Below, piece after piece: positions 17,888-18,024 of a stretch of 18,024 bases of DNA (within the stretch, counting starts at the first letter, position 1; each line of letters starts with the position of its first letter). Under the pieces are notes generated by a model, which saw only the letters and a list, made by a program, of their open reading frames with translations, did not search any database and was not told the origin of the DNA. Location of the stretch: NCBI GenBank assembly GCA_028293055.1, contig JAQGLD010000005.1:1-18024 (forward strand), given 5' to 3'. Made by a program: the position numbers and the translations under genes. The stretch is from Alphaproteobacteria bacterium (lineage in GTDB: Bacteria; Pseudomonadota; Alphaproteobacteria; Sphingomonadales; Sphingomonadaceae).

Positions 17888-18024
17888 CGTGCGGACCGTG
17901 GCATTGGATAGGCCGCCCCACACCTCAATTCCCGGACGCTCGCAACCGGCCCGTCCCAAGCGTCTCCCCAGCAGGTGGCACCTTGTCCAACCTGAGAGAC
18001 TTCTGTCCCGCCGATCCATTCGCC
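17888..18024. other. Window end, no supported gene
   Basis: No start codon with a ribosome site, RNA gene or repeat is visible. On the minus strand a frame is open from the window edge to a TGA at 17925-17927 (last residues GRLRASGN), which could be the end of a convergent gene, but its third-position GC is not clearly coding. The lasso B1/B2 genes, if linked, would have to begin beyond this point. Confidence 0.3.

Overview
This is a GC-rich window with an alphaproteobacterial, probably sphingomonad, look. The basis is a long TonB-dependent receptor with an IVVTARRR-type N-terminus, an RTX M10 metalloprotease beside its own type I exporter, and a lasso-peptide locus of the kinase-containing type. 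The lineage is inferred from gene content; no rRNA or tRNA gene is present to confirm it. Almost every stretch is coding, and the long opposite-strand frames are artefacts of high GC.

Left part (1-5300): the 3' part of a class II aldolase/adducin-family gene reads rightward and meets, tail to tail with overlapping stop codons, a leftward three-gene operon. Its order of transcription is alpha/beta hydrolase, TonB-dependent receptor, MFS permease. Together they look like an uptake and breakdown module for a small organic compound whose identity the sequence does not give. A symmetrical, operator-like repeat lies upstream of the operon. Next come a small lipoprotein gene of unknown function (5572-6009) and a 73-residue exported protein (6166-6387).

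Middle part (6166-14206): a 1024-residue serralysin-like metalloprotease with RTX repeats at both ends is transcribed leftward, followed 31 bases later by the 73-residue exported protein. Head to head with it, across a 271-base control region, runs a complete type I secretion set: TolC-like outer-membrane protein, ABC transporter of the LssB/LapB kind but without the N-terminal C39-like domain, and HlyD-like adaptor. The simplest reading is that this exporter secretes the protease.

Right part (14465-17887): a stand-alone lasso cyclase (asparagine-synthetase fold, N-terminal Cys2 absent, SGGLDS present) is divergent from an HPr-kinase-like gene. The kinase is followed by an overlooked 51-codon gene. 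Its product has a W-x-x-P leader motif, a short Gly-rich core with Asp at ring-closing distance, and a C-terminal Ser, which is what a lasso tailoring kinase is expected to phosphorylate. The small gene has its own candidate promoter and a very strong rho-independent terminator. The leader peptidase and recognition proteins (B1/B2) that such a pathway needs are not in the window. The last 137 bases hold nothing I can support.

No transcription regulator, insertion sequence, CRISPR array, tRNA or rRNA was seen.
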